Assembly (NCBI GenBank): GCA_029204225.1 | Contig: CM055093.1 | Coordinates: 25,870,274-25,934,273 of the forward strand | Origin: Diphasiastrum complanatum | Lineage: Eukaryota; Streptophyta; Lycopodiopsida; Lycopodiales; Lycopodiaceae | DNA length: 64,000 bases | Direction: 5' to 3' | Shown: one piece after another, positions 44,560-56,390 of the stretch | Layout of the letters: the number at the start of each line of letters is the position of its first letter | How positions within the stretch are numbered: position 1 is the stretch's first letter | The notes under the pieces: generated by a model | What the model was told of the DNA's origin: nothing | The model's database searches: none | The model's input: only the letters and a program-made list of their open reading frames with translations | Program-made: the position numbers and the translations under genes

Positions 44560-44935
44560 AATTTTCAATATGGAAGTATAGGCGATATACCACTCTTTGG
44601 TCTAGTGGACAACACTTTCGCTTTGAATGCATCAACAAAAAAAGAACGACATTCCATTGTGGGGTGATGACAAAGTTTCATCAAGCCAATCACATTAGTG
44701 CAAGGGATACCAATTTGGTTAAAAGTGACCTTGACTACATTGGAACCATACAAGATATATTGGAAGTCGACTATAGATCTTTCAAGATTTTTTTGTCCGA
44801 TGTTAAATGGTTTCAAATTACATGTCGAGGGCCACATGCAACTGCACGATTGGATTCAAATGGACTATATGCTCTTGATTCAACAAAAATCCTTTCATCT
44901 TCCAATGAGACAGTGGTCTTACTAATTGTGAATAG
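44560..44935 (+). pseudogene. CACTA DUF4216 remnant, copy 2
   Basis: Paralogue of 5140-5510. DLDYIGTIQDILEVDYRSFK, DVKWFQITCRGPHATARLDS and NGLYALDSTKI are kept. Here the upstream CACTCTTTGG has no 2-bp insertion, so the frame is longer than in copy 1. A 6-base deletion near 44925 (TTACTAATTGTG against TTACCAATTCATTGTG) affects the 3' end. An AG|GTAACA donor-like site follows at 44936. Confidence 0.65.
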
Positions 44936-45694
44936 GTAACAATTGTTGGTACTTTTAATTATAAATCAATTGTTGAGCACATTAGATTCATTCTCCAACT
45001 CACTTGTATAGTTTGTATGTACACAGAGGCTTGCAATTGGGGACACTCCCCTCAAAATGGGCATAATCATGGAATGGGATGGTAAAAATTTGTTAAAAAC
45101 CATACTGAAAATGGTTTGCAAAGATGTAGGCTTCATATTGAATTGTCATTTTGTACATCCTAAACCCACCTTTAGTTTTTAGTTTTCCCTTGTAGCTGAT
45201 ATCACACTTCTCTTCTTCTTTATTCTATTAAAATATTTGTAATTGAATTATTTTCATTGTAATTACTCGTCAAACATATAGCTTCCTTTTCTTGCATGCC
45301 AATGCATTTTCGGAGTGACATTAATTTCAACAACTATATATGGTATATATTAATTAAGAGCATTCAAGTACCTACAAACAATATTCTAAAAGACATATCT
45401 AACATGATCACCCAATTGCAAGACAGTGACTCCACGAAAATAAATCACAACAATGAGAACAACGACTAACATTGCCATCAATTAATCAGACTTTTCAATG
45501 CAGATCAATATTTAATCACACAATTAACATCATTTTGTCAGAATCTTTGTCACTTTTTGCTCGTAGATAGAAAAAAGAGCAATCGAGAAGAGCAACGGTG
45601 GATGGCCTGGATTTTTGTAGCAACCACACACCCACCATGGTTGGATCATCACATGGCAACAGTAAACACATTTTTGTGACTAATTAGAACAATT

Positions 45695-46463
45695 TACTAG
45701 CGAGAACACTGATTCTTATATGTTTTGTATTATGTGTCGCCTATCGATGTTTAGCATTGCCTGTTGCCCGGAATGTCAACATTCCGGAATCATAGCCAAA
45801 CCCTCACTATAAGAAAACCATTCCTCGGGTTTTACAGTCTACAAATTCATTACAGCGTAGCCACGATAGTAAGTCATGAAGACGTTTAATCGTCGCTCTG
45901 ATGTCGCTCGAACGTCACGCTTTATGTTCGTCGCCTTGCGACAATTCAGACAAGGAGACAGTTCCTTCTATAGCCAAACGACAAAAAAGCACTGATTCTT
46001 ATATATTTTGCATTATGTGTCGCCTAGCGATGTTTAGCACTGTCTGTTGCCTGGCGACATTCAGGAATCATCGCCAAACCGTCGCTATAAGGAAACCATT
46101 CCTTGGGTTTTACAGTCTGCAAATTAATTACAGTGTTGCCGCAATAGTAAGTCATGAAGACGTTTAATCGTCGCTCGAACGTCACTCTTTATGTCTGTCA
46201 GCTGGCGAATTTCTGGAATCGTCGCCAAACCGTCGTTGTAAAAAGACCATTCCTCAAGTTTGACAGTCTACTAATTAATTACAGCATTGCCCGGAGACAA
46301 TTAAGAGTCGCTTTGATGTCGCTGAATCGTCGCACGGCGACATTACTTAAAGTGTCACTATTGCGTCGTTTGTTCAGATATTTTTTTCTGTGCGGAACGT
46401 CGCGCGGTGACAGACAGTTCCTTCTGTCGCCAAATGACAAAAACGCGTCGCTGATTGAGATTC
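45695..46463. repeat. GTCGC/GCGAC-rich arrays (copy 2)
   Basis: Contains counterparts of both copy-1 arrays joined directly. 45780-45985 resembles 5642-6035 with an internal deletion, and 45985-46463 resembles 7826-8301. CCAAACCGTCG cores occur at about 46075 and 46228. The direct join shows that the 1.8 kb at 6035-7805 was inserted in copy 1 or deleted here. Confidence 0.7.
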
Positions 46464-46797
46464 TCCTGTAAGACAAACTGGAGACCGGAGTTGCCCAAGA
46501 ACTGATCGTGAATGAGCTTGACTTTAAAACATCATCAGTTGGCTGGATAGAGGAGAATCGTTAACCAGTTTGGCCTCTGAACTTTGAAGTCATTCTCTGT
46601 TATCTTGTCGATTGTACTTTTCCTACATCCCGCGGTACAATATTAGAAGCATCTTCACTTCTACTGCTTTGATTTCTACCGTTGCTACTACATAATGTTG
46701 AGAATAACCACTTACTGTCCTCGATTCGTCATGGACATGAATCTGTAAAAATATTTACAGCCTTGTTGTTATCACATAAGTCACTCTTTCAAGTAAA

Positions 46798-47088
46798 AGG
46801 TCAAGACAATTTTCAGCCAGGAGACATGTCAGAGATTTGATTGAGACTACAGTTGGTGGGAAGGTAACACTTCGAATCTGCGCAACAAACAGAATTCAAA
46901 ATGTAAGTACAAAAGCTCTGCCATGTTCATACACAAATCCATCGAAGCTGGAGCAACCTGGACCGCCATTGAGCCAGAGTACAAGTGGATCAGAGACTGG
47001 ATCATTTTGCAAAGTCACAAAATAGTAGTAGAGGCTCCAACCATGCTCTTCATTCATAGTAACGTACCTACCATGTGCATTACTTGCG
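46798..47088 (-). pseudogene. serine carboxypeptidase-like exon remnant, copy 2
   Basis: The exon at 47088-46922 is the same 167 bases as 8932-8766 and reads [19 protein letters not shown]..., then [17 protein letters not shown]. It keeps the family Trp before LNGG that is Arg in copy 1. The donor, however, is GC (CATG|GCAGAG) where copy 1 has GT. The following exon candidate (LPTNCSLN) is also present and interrupted. The two copies have therefore decayed independently. No other exons are found. Confidence 0.75.
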
Positions 47089-48928
47089 CTGTTTAATTTC
47101 TCAGTGGGGAATCAAAGAGTACTCTACTTTAAAACACATGTTAAAATTTATGTGGATTGTGGGAATTGTGGGAGGTTCATAGCATAGCGTCAGTCTCTTG
47201 TCTTGTCAGACTAACTGCTGGTGTCTCTACAGATAGACATCCAGTTTATTGATTGAGATTGTTTCATATTTGATAATGGCATCAACAGCTACTTTTACTG
47301 ATGCGTTCAAGAAGAATTGCACAATGCATGACTTTTAAAACTAGCAGTTCAATCCCTTAGTCAGATTGTTGCTTGCAATATGATATTATGAAGATTGAAA
47401 TGCAGAGAGACTTGCGGTACTGAGACGATGAAAAGTTAAAGTTTCATTTATTATAAGGGAGATAGCTCCAACATTTATAGACGCACTCAAAAGACAGGCA
47501 GATGAAAATTGCATCATGAAAGACATTGCAGTTTCCGCTGCGAAACATATACATTTCCTCGCCATCGGTCAAACCTCGAATTCTCATTATAATAATAGAG
47601 AAAATCCAGAATCCAGAAATTGGCTTCATACTGGATTGAGAGAACATGAAAGTGCAATTCATTGTATTGACGGAACAAGCTTCTGACAGCAAATTAATAC
47701 TTGATCTAACGAACCATACAGAAACAAACATGGTCTCAATTCCAACTCTCACAGATCCAACTTCAAAATCACAGCGAATTAATAGTCGATTTATCAAATT
47801 TATATATTACAAAAACAAAAGGATGCAAAAACATGGTCTCAATTCAATTCTTACAGATTGAACTAAAAAAATACCGTAATCGACCATGACTTACACATAT
47901 AAACAAAAGGATGCAAAAAATTTATCTCAATTCCAAGTCTCACAGATTGGACTCAAAATATACAAAAACTCTACCGTAAAACAGGTATCTATCAGATTGT
48001 GAATTTGGACTACAAACTCGGCATAATGAAATGATGCAAATTTTTCGGAAAATCCTGGCAATGAGGCAACCTGAGCTCCTTGCGCATATATTTAAGTATC
48101 TTGAGCATTTTGCAGATCAGACCACTATAACGCAGCATACATTTCTGAAAGGACGTGCAAATGCGCAAGTTGTATTAAAATGTCTGAATACAAAATATAA
48201 CTCAACACAAACCATAATGATTCACATACATGTTGCTAATCGAAGGACTCACTAGAGCCTATATAGCACTATTTGAATTCTATCAGAAATCAATAATGTA
48301 TATGAATTGTTGGGAGCCGTATTCATGAAACTTTACAGAAAGCAGAATCACACACGATTTGCTTGAAGACCTAGGCCCTAGATCAGCTTTCACCTACAGC
48401 TGTTCAACAGAGAATATAAATTTCATGCTATATTTTAACTAAACAGAAATACATACAATTAATTTAGAGGCCTTCAACAGATCAAAAGACTTTCATGCAA
48501 AACATACGATTTGCTGGCAGCTATGCAGCTTTTTAGCAGAGAATGTAGAAATTTCATTCAAATCATACTAACTGAGCCAAAATCAGAACTACAAAATAGC
48601 ATGCTCAAAGGCCCACAACCGTTCATCAGATAGCATAAGAATTCTAACAAAGTACTGCGCACACAGTCCTTACATGATAGAATTTATCTGCAATACTGAT
48701 AGTCTATATTTATTGTCATTTCATCATTCTTCCAGTCTGTGAATGAGAAAGACTGATTGCAAGGTTTGCAATGAGGAGAGGGACTCTGGGGAGTTACTAC
48801 AAGCTCTTTTTAAGACTATTACTCATAATAAAGTTCCTATGCTAATCTAAAAAAGTCGTCAAAATTTTATCATACCGGTTTTCGAGAAATTGTGTCGGTT
48901 TCATGCCTATACAAGTTTTTCCAAGCAT

Positions 48929-48933
<5 letters not shown>
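47089..48933. other. duplicated non-coding DNA, no gene recognised
   Basis: Paralogue of 8933-10811 with small indels; 48315 lacks about 25 bases present near 10172-10200. No coding frame is conserved in a way that suggests selection by eye. Confidence 0.45.

Positions 48934-48978
<45 letters not shown>
48934..48978. repeat. (GA)n microsatellite with long G tail
   Basis: Paralogue of 10812-10853, with a longer GA tract and a run of about 13 G. Confidence 0.95.
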
Positions 48979-48983
<5 letters not shown>

Positions 48984-49457
48984 GGGGGGGGGGGTATTGC
49001 TTCTAAAAAAATTTGTGCTTTCTCACTCATAAGAATCAAATTCGAGTTACCTCGAGTGATACAAATGAAATTTGAGCAATCACAAGTGTAGGGGCAAATC
49101 CATCACAAAGGCCAGACCGAATGTTGGACCCTTTACGTGCCTCCCTAATCGGTGAGATCTAGAGGGCAAAGAAGGGGGTCTGTCGTGTAGTATCGGGCTT
49201 TGATCCAATAGGGAGAGGGCTAAGCGATGAAATAGGAGTGGGGATCTAGGCTTGCTAAGGTTGTCAGTCTTAGCCTCGGATCAGATCATAGAATAGCCTA
49301 GATTGCCATCTCTCTTTTTGGTCTTTTCTCGGTTTCATTTATCTGTGCTTATCTAGGCGTTCTTGGCTCTAGATCTTCTCCTTAGGAGGTTGGTCTTCTC
49401 ACGGGAGGTGAACAGCGAAAGAAATCCTAACTGCAGATCTTAGTGATCACTCCATGG

Positions 49458-49463
49458 TTTTTT

Positions 49464-49501
<38 letters not shown>

Positions 49502-49527
49502 AGAGAGAGAGAGAGAGAGAGAGAGAT
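49458..49527. repeat. T(n)(GT)n(GA)n compound microsatellite
   Basis: A T run, about 15 GT units, then about 13 GA units. It lies in the 49124-51429 segment that copy 1 lacks. Confidence 0.95.
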
Positions 49528-50026
49528 GAATAGAGTTTTATTAGGAAGAGTTTTGTTAGCCGATATTTTCGCATGAAAAATCTGCCTCTGTTTAAAGCGA
49601 TTTTCACATTTTTGTACAAAAGCCGGCATGTAAAACCCGACTATTAATGGTAAAATTGGGACACAGTTGTCTATAGATAGGGGTCCCAACCTGCCCAAAA
49701 TGTGGCTAGAGCAAATTTTGAGGCATTAGAAATGGCCATAGAATATGAAATTCCAATTGTTCTAAGAGGTATTGCATGTCTTGGTTTGAGAGGGCTGCCA
49801 CCACCATGCTAGAAGTTTTTTTAATCTCAGAAGTCTGTTGTCGCAATGGATTTCCAAGGGGGGCACCCATATCCTACTGACCAGCATTTTTCTAGAAGGA
49901 TTTTGGGCCTGTTACAACGCAATTCATTAAAAGATTTGGGAAGGGTTTACAACCTGCTGCCACAATGCACAATGCATTTCTAGATGTATCCAGACCCAGC
50001 TAACCCTCACTAAGGCCCTGAATTTG

Positions 50027-50405
50027 AATCTGCTAGCTCACTACATTCCCATACTATAGCTCGCTAAAAATGCATCTGTCAGCTCATCGAAACCTTTATG
50101 TTGTAGCTCGTAGAAGCTAAATCCTTGTTAGCTCACTGAGTTCTATTGGAGCTCACTAAATCTCAGCTAGCTCGAGGGGGCTAGATGTACCTAAACCTAT
50201 AGCTGGGCATCTTGAATATCTTTTGAGCTCGCTGAACCTAAGTCTAGGTAATGAACTCGCTTTTGGAAGCTCACTGAATCTTGCCCAGTTCGCTGGAGCC
50301 CTGCCTGGTCTGTCAAATCTATGGTTACCACTTGAAGTCCTTCTAAAATCGGTAGACTGTTTGTTGAAACTCCTTGTCTGTTGTCCTCTGCTAGCTCGAT
50401 GCACC
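50027..50405. repeat. irregular AGCTC(A/G)CT-rich repeat
   Basis: Variants of AGCTCACTGAA/AGCTCGCTGAA recur about ten times at 20-45 base spacing (for example 50036, 50060, 50135, 50151, 50227, 50269, 50293). It looks like a degraded minisatellite in an unidentified transposon. The rest of 49124-50497 has no recognised gene. Confidence 0.6.
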
Positions 50406-50497
50406 TGGGTTAGAAGTTCATATGACGCACTGTCAGCATGGGTTACCTAAATGGTTCACCTTTTGGGTTCATATCTCATGGGTAAGGTAAAGTTTTG

Positions 50498-52032
50498 GTG
50501 AAGTGGACAATCTTTCACTTGGTTCCAAAAAGACGAACTCATTGAAGCCCTTTGAAGTGAAGAAAACTCAAATGATGAACATTAAATGTTGCTACACACT
50601 CTCAATAGGATCCAATAACGAAGTACTATCTCCTCCTATGAAAGATCTTGCAACTATTTGTGAATTGATTCTCACTAGCTACACAAATCTCTCTAAAACA
50701 AGATCTATTTCACATCAAATGGTGGAGTATAGGCAAAGTTAGGATCATTTACTCTTAGCACGTGTGGAATGCACTAAGTAACCAAATTTGACTCAAACTC
50801 AATGATATTGCATGAGACAAATTGACTATGATCTCAAAACAATGTCTAGATCACTTATAGATAAGATTGGTAACTATACAATTGTGAACAAAGATCTAAC
50901 AAAGCAATATCTTGACCAAACCAAATGTGTCCACCCAGGTCTAGGTGCCCTACCTAACCCTCTTCAAAAGCTTATAACTTTTGATTGGCTCAACCAAATG
51001 GAATGAAACTGATTGCAACAAAAACTAGACAAAAATAGCTTCAAAACAAGCTATCAATCAAGATGATTGGATCAGAAGTCTCAATACGAAATTGGATGTT
51101 CCTCACCAGCGTGTCTGAGCACCTAATTCCATACAATACTAGGTCAGACCCAATCAATGTCCTATTGATCTCTTTTGATCCAAAATTAGACAAGATAACT
51201 AGGAAAATGGATCTTGACAATTTCTAGCTCAAGATTGATGAAAAGTTTTCACTTAAATGGATCAAAAGGCATGGTAGCCCTAGGTAGGCTCTGATACCAT
51301 GTTGATTGCACACGTGTGGAGCTGTCCACAATATGTACTTGTGATCTCCTAAGGTGTGTAGATGCACCAAGATCAAGAGTAGATTGAGATTCAATATCTA
51401 TCTTTGATTCTATGTAAAAAGCACACTACTACATGCATTCAATCACTTCCAACTCTCACTCACACGTGTGGGAAGTGTTCAAAAATAATCTAAGTAAAAA
51501 CAAGCTGCTCCTCAGGTAGAGAGAGAAAATCATCATGAGCTCTCGGGTAGAGAGAGAAAGCTAGAAAGCCAATTACTCACAAAATCCACTCAATCTCAAA
51601 ACAATTAGATCCAAATGAGAAGTACAATGATACTAGTAGATCCACAAGCTACCACTATGCCTAACTATGATTGGACCACACTTTTGCCCACCTCTTAGTC
51701 CTATTGGACCATTAATCCATTCACCTCTAAATTCTATTGGACCATTTTCAAGCAAACCTCAAATTCTATTGGACCCTCAAGGTTACACATCTAAATCCTA
51801 TTGGACCTCTTAAATTTCATGAAACAAAAGTATTACACTTGTCTATACTCTAATTGGCAAGAGTTTAGCCTCTTATTTTATTTTTGGCTAAATAGTGGCA
51901 TTACGAGTGGAAATGGGTAATTTGCCATCTATGCCAAATTTGGTCCTATCAACATCCTACACCTAGATGCTTGATATAAAAAACATAAGACCCCCTATAT
52001 CTAACATAGATAATATTTTTCAATTCTTCACA
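50498..52032 (-). mobile_element. copia 5' LTR, PBS, leader and gag start (truncated)
   Basis: The LTR at 51300-52032 and the PBS TGGTATCAGAGC at 51299-51288 are followed leftwards by the leader and the first ~30 codons of the same copia gag (about 50540-50498). The sequence then breaks into unrelated DNA at 50498. Same family as 16.2 and 32.9 kb. Confidence 0.85.
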
Positions 52033-52224
52033 CTCTACACATGCATACACTGTCACATACCTTGTCTAAACTCCATTTAGTGTGTTCTGGGCCTCACAAG
52101 GATATGAGTTACTTTCGGGTCAAGTCCAGTATGATGTGGCATAACTAACAGCTTGTTCACTGGTGTACCGTGTATCCAAGACTAGAAGTATACTGTATCC
52201 TATGTACTGGTCATGGACATAACA
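52033..52224 (-). repeat. start of a gypsy 3' LTR, interrupted by copia
   Basis: Homologous to 33688-33878. The minus strand starts TGTTATG directly after the purine tract TTTAAGAAGGGAAGAA (complement of 52225-52240). The copia insertion point is at the same CTCTA. Confidence 0.7.
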
Positions 52225-52255
52225 TTCTTCCCTTCTTAAACTGTATCCTCAGAAA

Positions 52256-53150
52256 CTAAAATTCGAGAAATTTTTTCTTTATGCTATCAACTCTCCCCCA
52301 TGAATCACCATCCTCAATATGACCCTTCCACCAAATTAAGCACTCGGAATTAGAACGATTTTTGAATTGTTTATTTTCTGGTTCTGAGCACTTTCTCAGG
52401 TTCCAAAGGTACACTAAGCAGCAAATCTTCCAAATGGGATAAATTCTCATCCGATCCAACTGTATCACCATGATGTAAACTTAGTTTCAAACGACTTACA
52501 TGAAATACTGTGTGTGCAAGTCAATTTTCCTTGAAGATCGAGTTCATATGCCAAAGAATTCTACGTACAATCCTGAAAGGTCCACAATAATGGTAGACAA
52601 CTTATAACGCTTCCATGTACGTAACGTCTTAGAATCTTTTGGAATCCTAAGATATACCCAGTCATCAACTTTAAAATCTCTCAAAGATCTCTTAAGGTCA
52701 GTATAGTGTTTAGCTCTATCCTGGGCACTTCGGATACTATCCTTAGGCCACTTGCAACATTTATTGCATATCATGCAAAAAATCAGCAACCTTTTGATCT
52801 TCATAGACTTCATCTCAACATTTATTGGAGGTCTAGGTTGAAAACCGTACATAAGCTTAAAAGGACTGTAACCTATAGCAGAATGTAATTTTTCTACTAT
52901 TATATGCAAACTCAATCAGTGGGAGATAATCTTCCCAATGAGATTGCCTGTGAGCGTCCTCAAAATATCTTCCATAGTTTGATTAGTCCTTTCCTTCTGG
53001 CCATCTGATTCGGGATGATCAGAAGAACACTCAAATAAGTTCCAGTTTATGGAATACTGCTGACCAAAACTGACCTGTGAACTTAGGATCTCTATCACTA
53101 ACAATATCACTTGGCAGACCATACAACCGAAATAATCTTTCATCTCCAAG
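52256..53150 (-). pseudogene. chromovirus integrase and chromodomain, truncated
   Basis: Minus-strand frames contain [72 protein letters not shown] and the chromodomain end CLIWWKGHIEDGDSWGRVDS. It is clearly paralogous to 33914-34830, with more frameshifts. The upstream part is lost at about 53150, where unrelated plus-strand DNA begins. Confidence 0.82.
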
Positions 53151-53194
53151 GTGAATTGGGTGCGACCACCCTTGAGCATGATGCGTATCTTCAA

Positions 53195-54250
53195 ATGCAA
53201 AATACCAGATCATTTGGTCACTCTGACAGAGATCGCGTATTTGTTCAAGAAGGTGGAAACATACAAAGTGGCCCTTTAGGGATTCCAAGGCCGCTTTGAC
53301 AGTTTCAAAGGAGTAGTTTCAACTGACTTGGCAAAGCTAAAGAAACCATCAGCGCCTATGAAAAGGCCAGCCACTCAGGTGTTGGAAGTTGGACCACAAA
53401 ATTCCCGTCCCGGTCATGCCGCAATTCCTCCCCTACATGCCAAGAGAATGTACCAATGATACAGGGCTGGATTCGGGCATGCACCAGGGGGAGCTCCAGA
53501 AATACAAGAACAACTGCCAATTTTACCCGTAGTGCAATTGGGTCCATCCTCATCAAGGACCAAACTGCTATTTAGAAGGCCCATCAGCATCGAGGACCAG
53601 ATCCAGAATTTCTTAAAGCAACATCCGCATGAGTCCTCACGTGGTGGATGGGTCCTTAAATTCAAGACCTCCGAGATAGAGGCCGACAAAGAATACGACA
53701 AAATACCCTGCATTGGGAGAGCAGCCAGCATGGAGAGTTACCTTTTTTGAGAAAACTCTAGAATCAATCAGGAGTTATGTGGGCAGCCGTCGCCAACTGC
53801 GGGTAGATCCCTATTATGTGCCAATGTTGAGAAGGAATAAATGGAAAGATTTGGGATTGGCTATGGACAAGATCACAATCCATATGCCCAATTGGCCAAA
53901 TCATCCATTAGCTCTACAACTGGACAATATCAGTGGATTTCCCACCGAGCTTTACAAGCATACCAGCGAGAGAATGTCCACTCTCCAAATCTCATGACGC
54001 GACAATCAGCACTATTTGCAAAAGATCTAACTCTATTGGCACCAGTGGCAACCAGATGTGACGATTGCCTCCCTCCTCTGGCATTTGATCCAAATAAGCC
54101 GATGGCCTCAGACAATATCAAAGATCAGTTGCCGGTTGCTCGTTTATATTTCGTGTGGCAACAATGATGGGAGGCTCCTGGGAATCTCGCATCACATCAT
54201 GGATGACCTCAAAGTCGATTGCAGGAGCCCATCGTTGTTTTTTGCCCCAT
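53195..54250 (+). pseudogene. degraded ORF of an LTR element (gag-like?)
   Basis: One frame, with a TAG and a TGA inside, runs from about 53195 through [60 protein letters not shown] and VLKFKTSEIEADKEYDKIPC. It then shifts frame (YYVPMLRRNKWKDLGLAMDK; TRQSALFAKDLTLLAPVATR). No pol motifs are seen. It lies just upstream of a polypurine tract and LTR start, so a gag of a non-autonomous element is the best guess. The identity is unproven. Confidence 0.4.
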
Positions 54251-54380
54251 AATTTGGATTTTAATACTGCCCGCCTCGCCTTTATGGAGAAGGTGTCGTA
54301 CCATTAATAAAGATTCATCACGAAACTATAAAAGTCCCCAGTAAACTACATCTGCAGGTGTCATGGGGACCGCCACCACT

Positions 54381-54394
54381 TTTGGGGGGGCTAC
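54381..54394 (+). other. polypurine tract and LTR junction
   Basis: CTTTTGGGGGGGCTAC is followed by TGTTGGAGGG at 54395. This is a familiar 3' end layout of plant gypsy-type and gag-only elements. Confidence 0.55.
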
Positions 54395-56040
54395 TGTTGG
54401 AGGGTTTGCGGATGCCAAGGCAACCCTAACCCTAGTTAATAAGTGAGAGGGATTTGGCACCCTGCGTGTGTAAGTCCAACCCGATGATCACATAGTTATT
54501 TGATTAGTTACAAGTCAATAAAAAGACTTTAGGCCTTTTTGCGGGACTTTTGATGTCGTAGGGTCTAAATGTCACAGTTATTGAATAAAGTTGGTTTCCC
54601 TCCAATTTGGATGGTTCCCACTCTTTTTTAAATTTGAATCATTAGGGAGGCAAAAATGGACCAATAAAAAGAGACCAACTTGAGTTCCTACACATGTTCA
54701 TCTTTCTCATTTTAATAAAGCAGATTGGTTATCTTCAAAAAATGGATTGATGAATGTCCTTGCTCTCTATCACTTTTCTACCATCTCTCATGCTTTCTTT
54801 GGTTTTTGCTAATTGTTGGATCTGATTGTTATTGGGATTGCATGTTATTACACTTTTTATGAGAGAGGAAGAGGAGAGAGAGAAAGAGTAAGCTATCTTT
54901 GTTCTCGATGCGTAGTGTTAATGGATCATAGTTTTAATGGATGTAGTGTTAATGGATGTTAGAGTTAGATGTGAATCCTCCATTCATGTTGAAATCTGAA
55001 CTATAACTATCGCTCTCATGGGAACGAACCTATGCATGACAACTAACTCCGTCTCTTTTGGTGCTAGATTGACTAGATCTTGGATTCAAGCTAGGCAGGG
55101 AAAGAAAACCCACTACACCTCATCACACTGATCCTTTTACCAATAAACTTCACTCTAGAGTAATATACTACTCAAGTAATTTCCAATGATTCAAAAATCT
55201 CAAATGTCTAGGCGAAGAATTCAATTATACTAGTATGACACCACATTTAGATTCTTACACAAATAATTTTATAAGTTAATCCATAAATCTTCTATACAAA
55301 GATTTGTTAACTTTTGCAAATATCTATCAAAACAATATTTGATCATATATCTATATTCACTAACTAGGTTAAGTGCACCAAATAACTCTAGTAACAAGGA
55401 ATACACAGTAGAGTTCATACAAGATTAATCGTGCACCTATGTGAAGAATCTCACTATGACCCAGTACATAAACACAATCTTATCTGGGCAGATTCCTCCA
55501 GAATCCACATATGTACGCACATATCTCACTGAAATCTTGCAACTCAGCTACAAAAGATTTTCTATTTCTCATGAGGTAAATAACATATCTGAAAAATCTT
55601 TGAGACGAATAACATTCTCTCAACATTTTTCAAATCCAACCTTACCTCTAATGTACATAATTTCTTCCACTCAATCAACCCCCTCTCTGATCCCTAGTAC
55701 TAACTATGTTTAGATTGACTTCTGTACAGAACTCTCAGACTTAAAATTCTAATCAAATTTACTTCTATTCCAATCAAAATGGAATTAGTAACCTTTGACC
55801 TTTTATTATACTACTTATAGATAATGATTCAAATTTCAAACATGTTCTAGATCCAGACTGTCCACACTCAATCCCTAGAGAATTTCTGCTTATTCGAAAA
55901 GTTTCAATCAGTATCTTACTCTAAATCTATACGAAATTACTTTCGACCAAATCTCATTTCTATACCACAACTGGTTCTCTTCCAAAAACTATGCAACCTA
56001 CAAATTCTCAAATAGAACTTTATCCCACCACTTCACCCCT
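54395..56040 (+). mobile_element. putative 3' LTR start and AT-rich flank
   Basis: The LTR would begin at 54395 (TGTTGG). I could not find its CA end. AACCCTAACCCTAG at about 54422 is telomere-like by chance or descent. The following DNA to 56040 is AT-rich with no convincing gene; the 90-codon frame at 55441 has no domain. It is absent from duplication copy 1. Confidence 0.35.
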
Positions 56041-56086
56041 CCTTTTAAAGAAATTATAATTTCCATAAAAGTTACCTGAAAATAGG

Positions 56087-56390
56087 CACTACAAGATTCT
56101 GGAAGATTTCTGACCCTATTACCGAGGCTTTTATGAAGATTTTTTTTTTGACAAAAGACCGTAACCCTCGGTATACACCCTGGAGTATACCTCAGAATGA
56201 TATCCTCGATAATTGCCTCGGTAATCGAGACTTCTTCGTCACCTCGTTTTGGGCGTTGTTTATAGCATGCATAACTGAGAGATATACCGCCGAGGCCCCT
56301 CGGTATATCCCTCCCAACAAGCGATTGGCGACATGTCGTTTCCGAGGGATATACCAAGGGAATAAAATCTCTATTTAAAGGTTATCATAT
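56087..56390. mobile_element. CACTA-like terminus with CCTCGGTATA repeats (copy 2)
   Basis: Paralogue of 11787-12060. The palindrome is disturbed here by three extra bases (ATACCGCCGAGGCCCCTCGG). Copy 2 then has ~365 bases (about 56397-56760) missing from copy 1; both edges carry GCGATG or a close variant. Confidence 0.55.

Noticed and set aside
54422-54435. Telomere-like AACCCTAACCCTAG (also near 14797, 27046 and 59486)
   Set aside because: Only two to three degenerate units at each site, too short to call interstitial telomere arrays.
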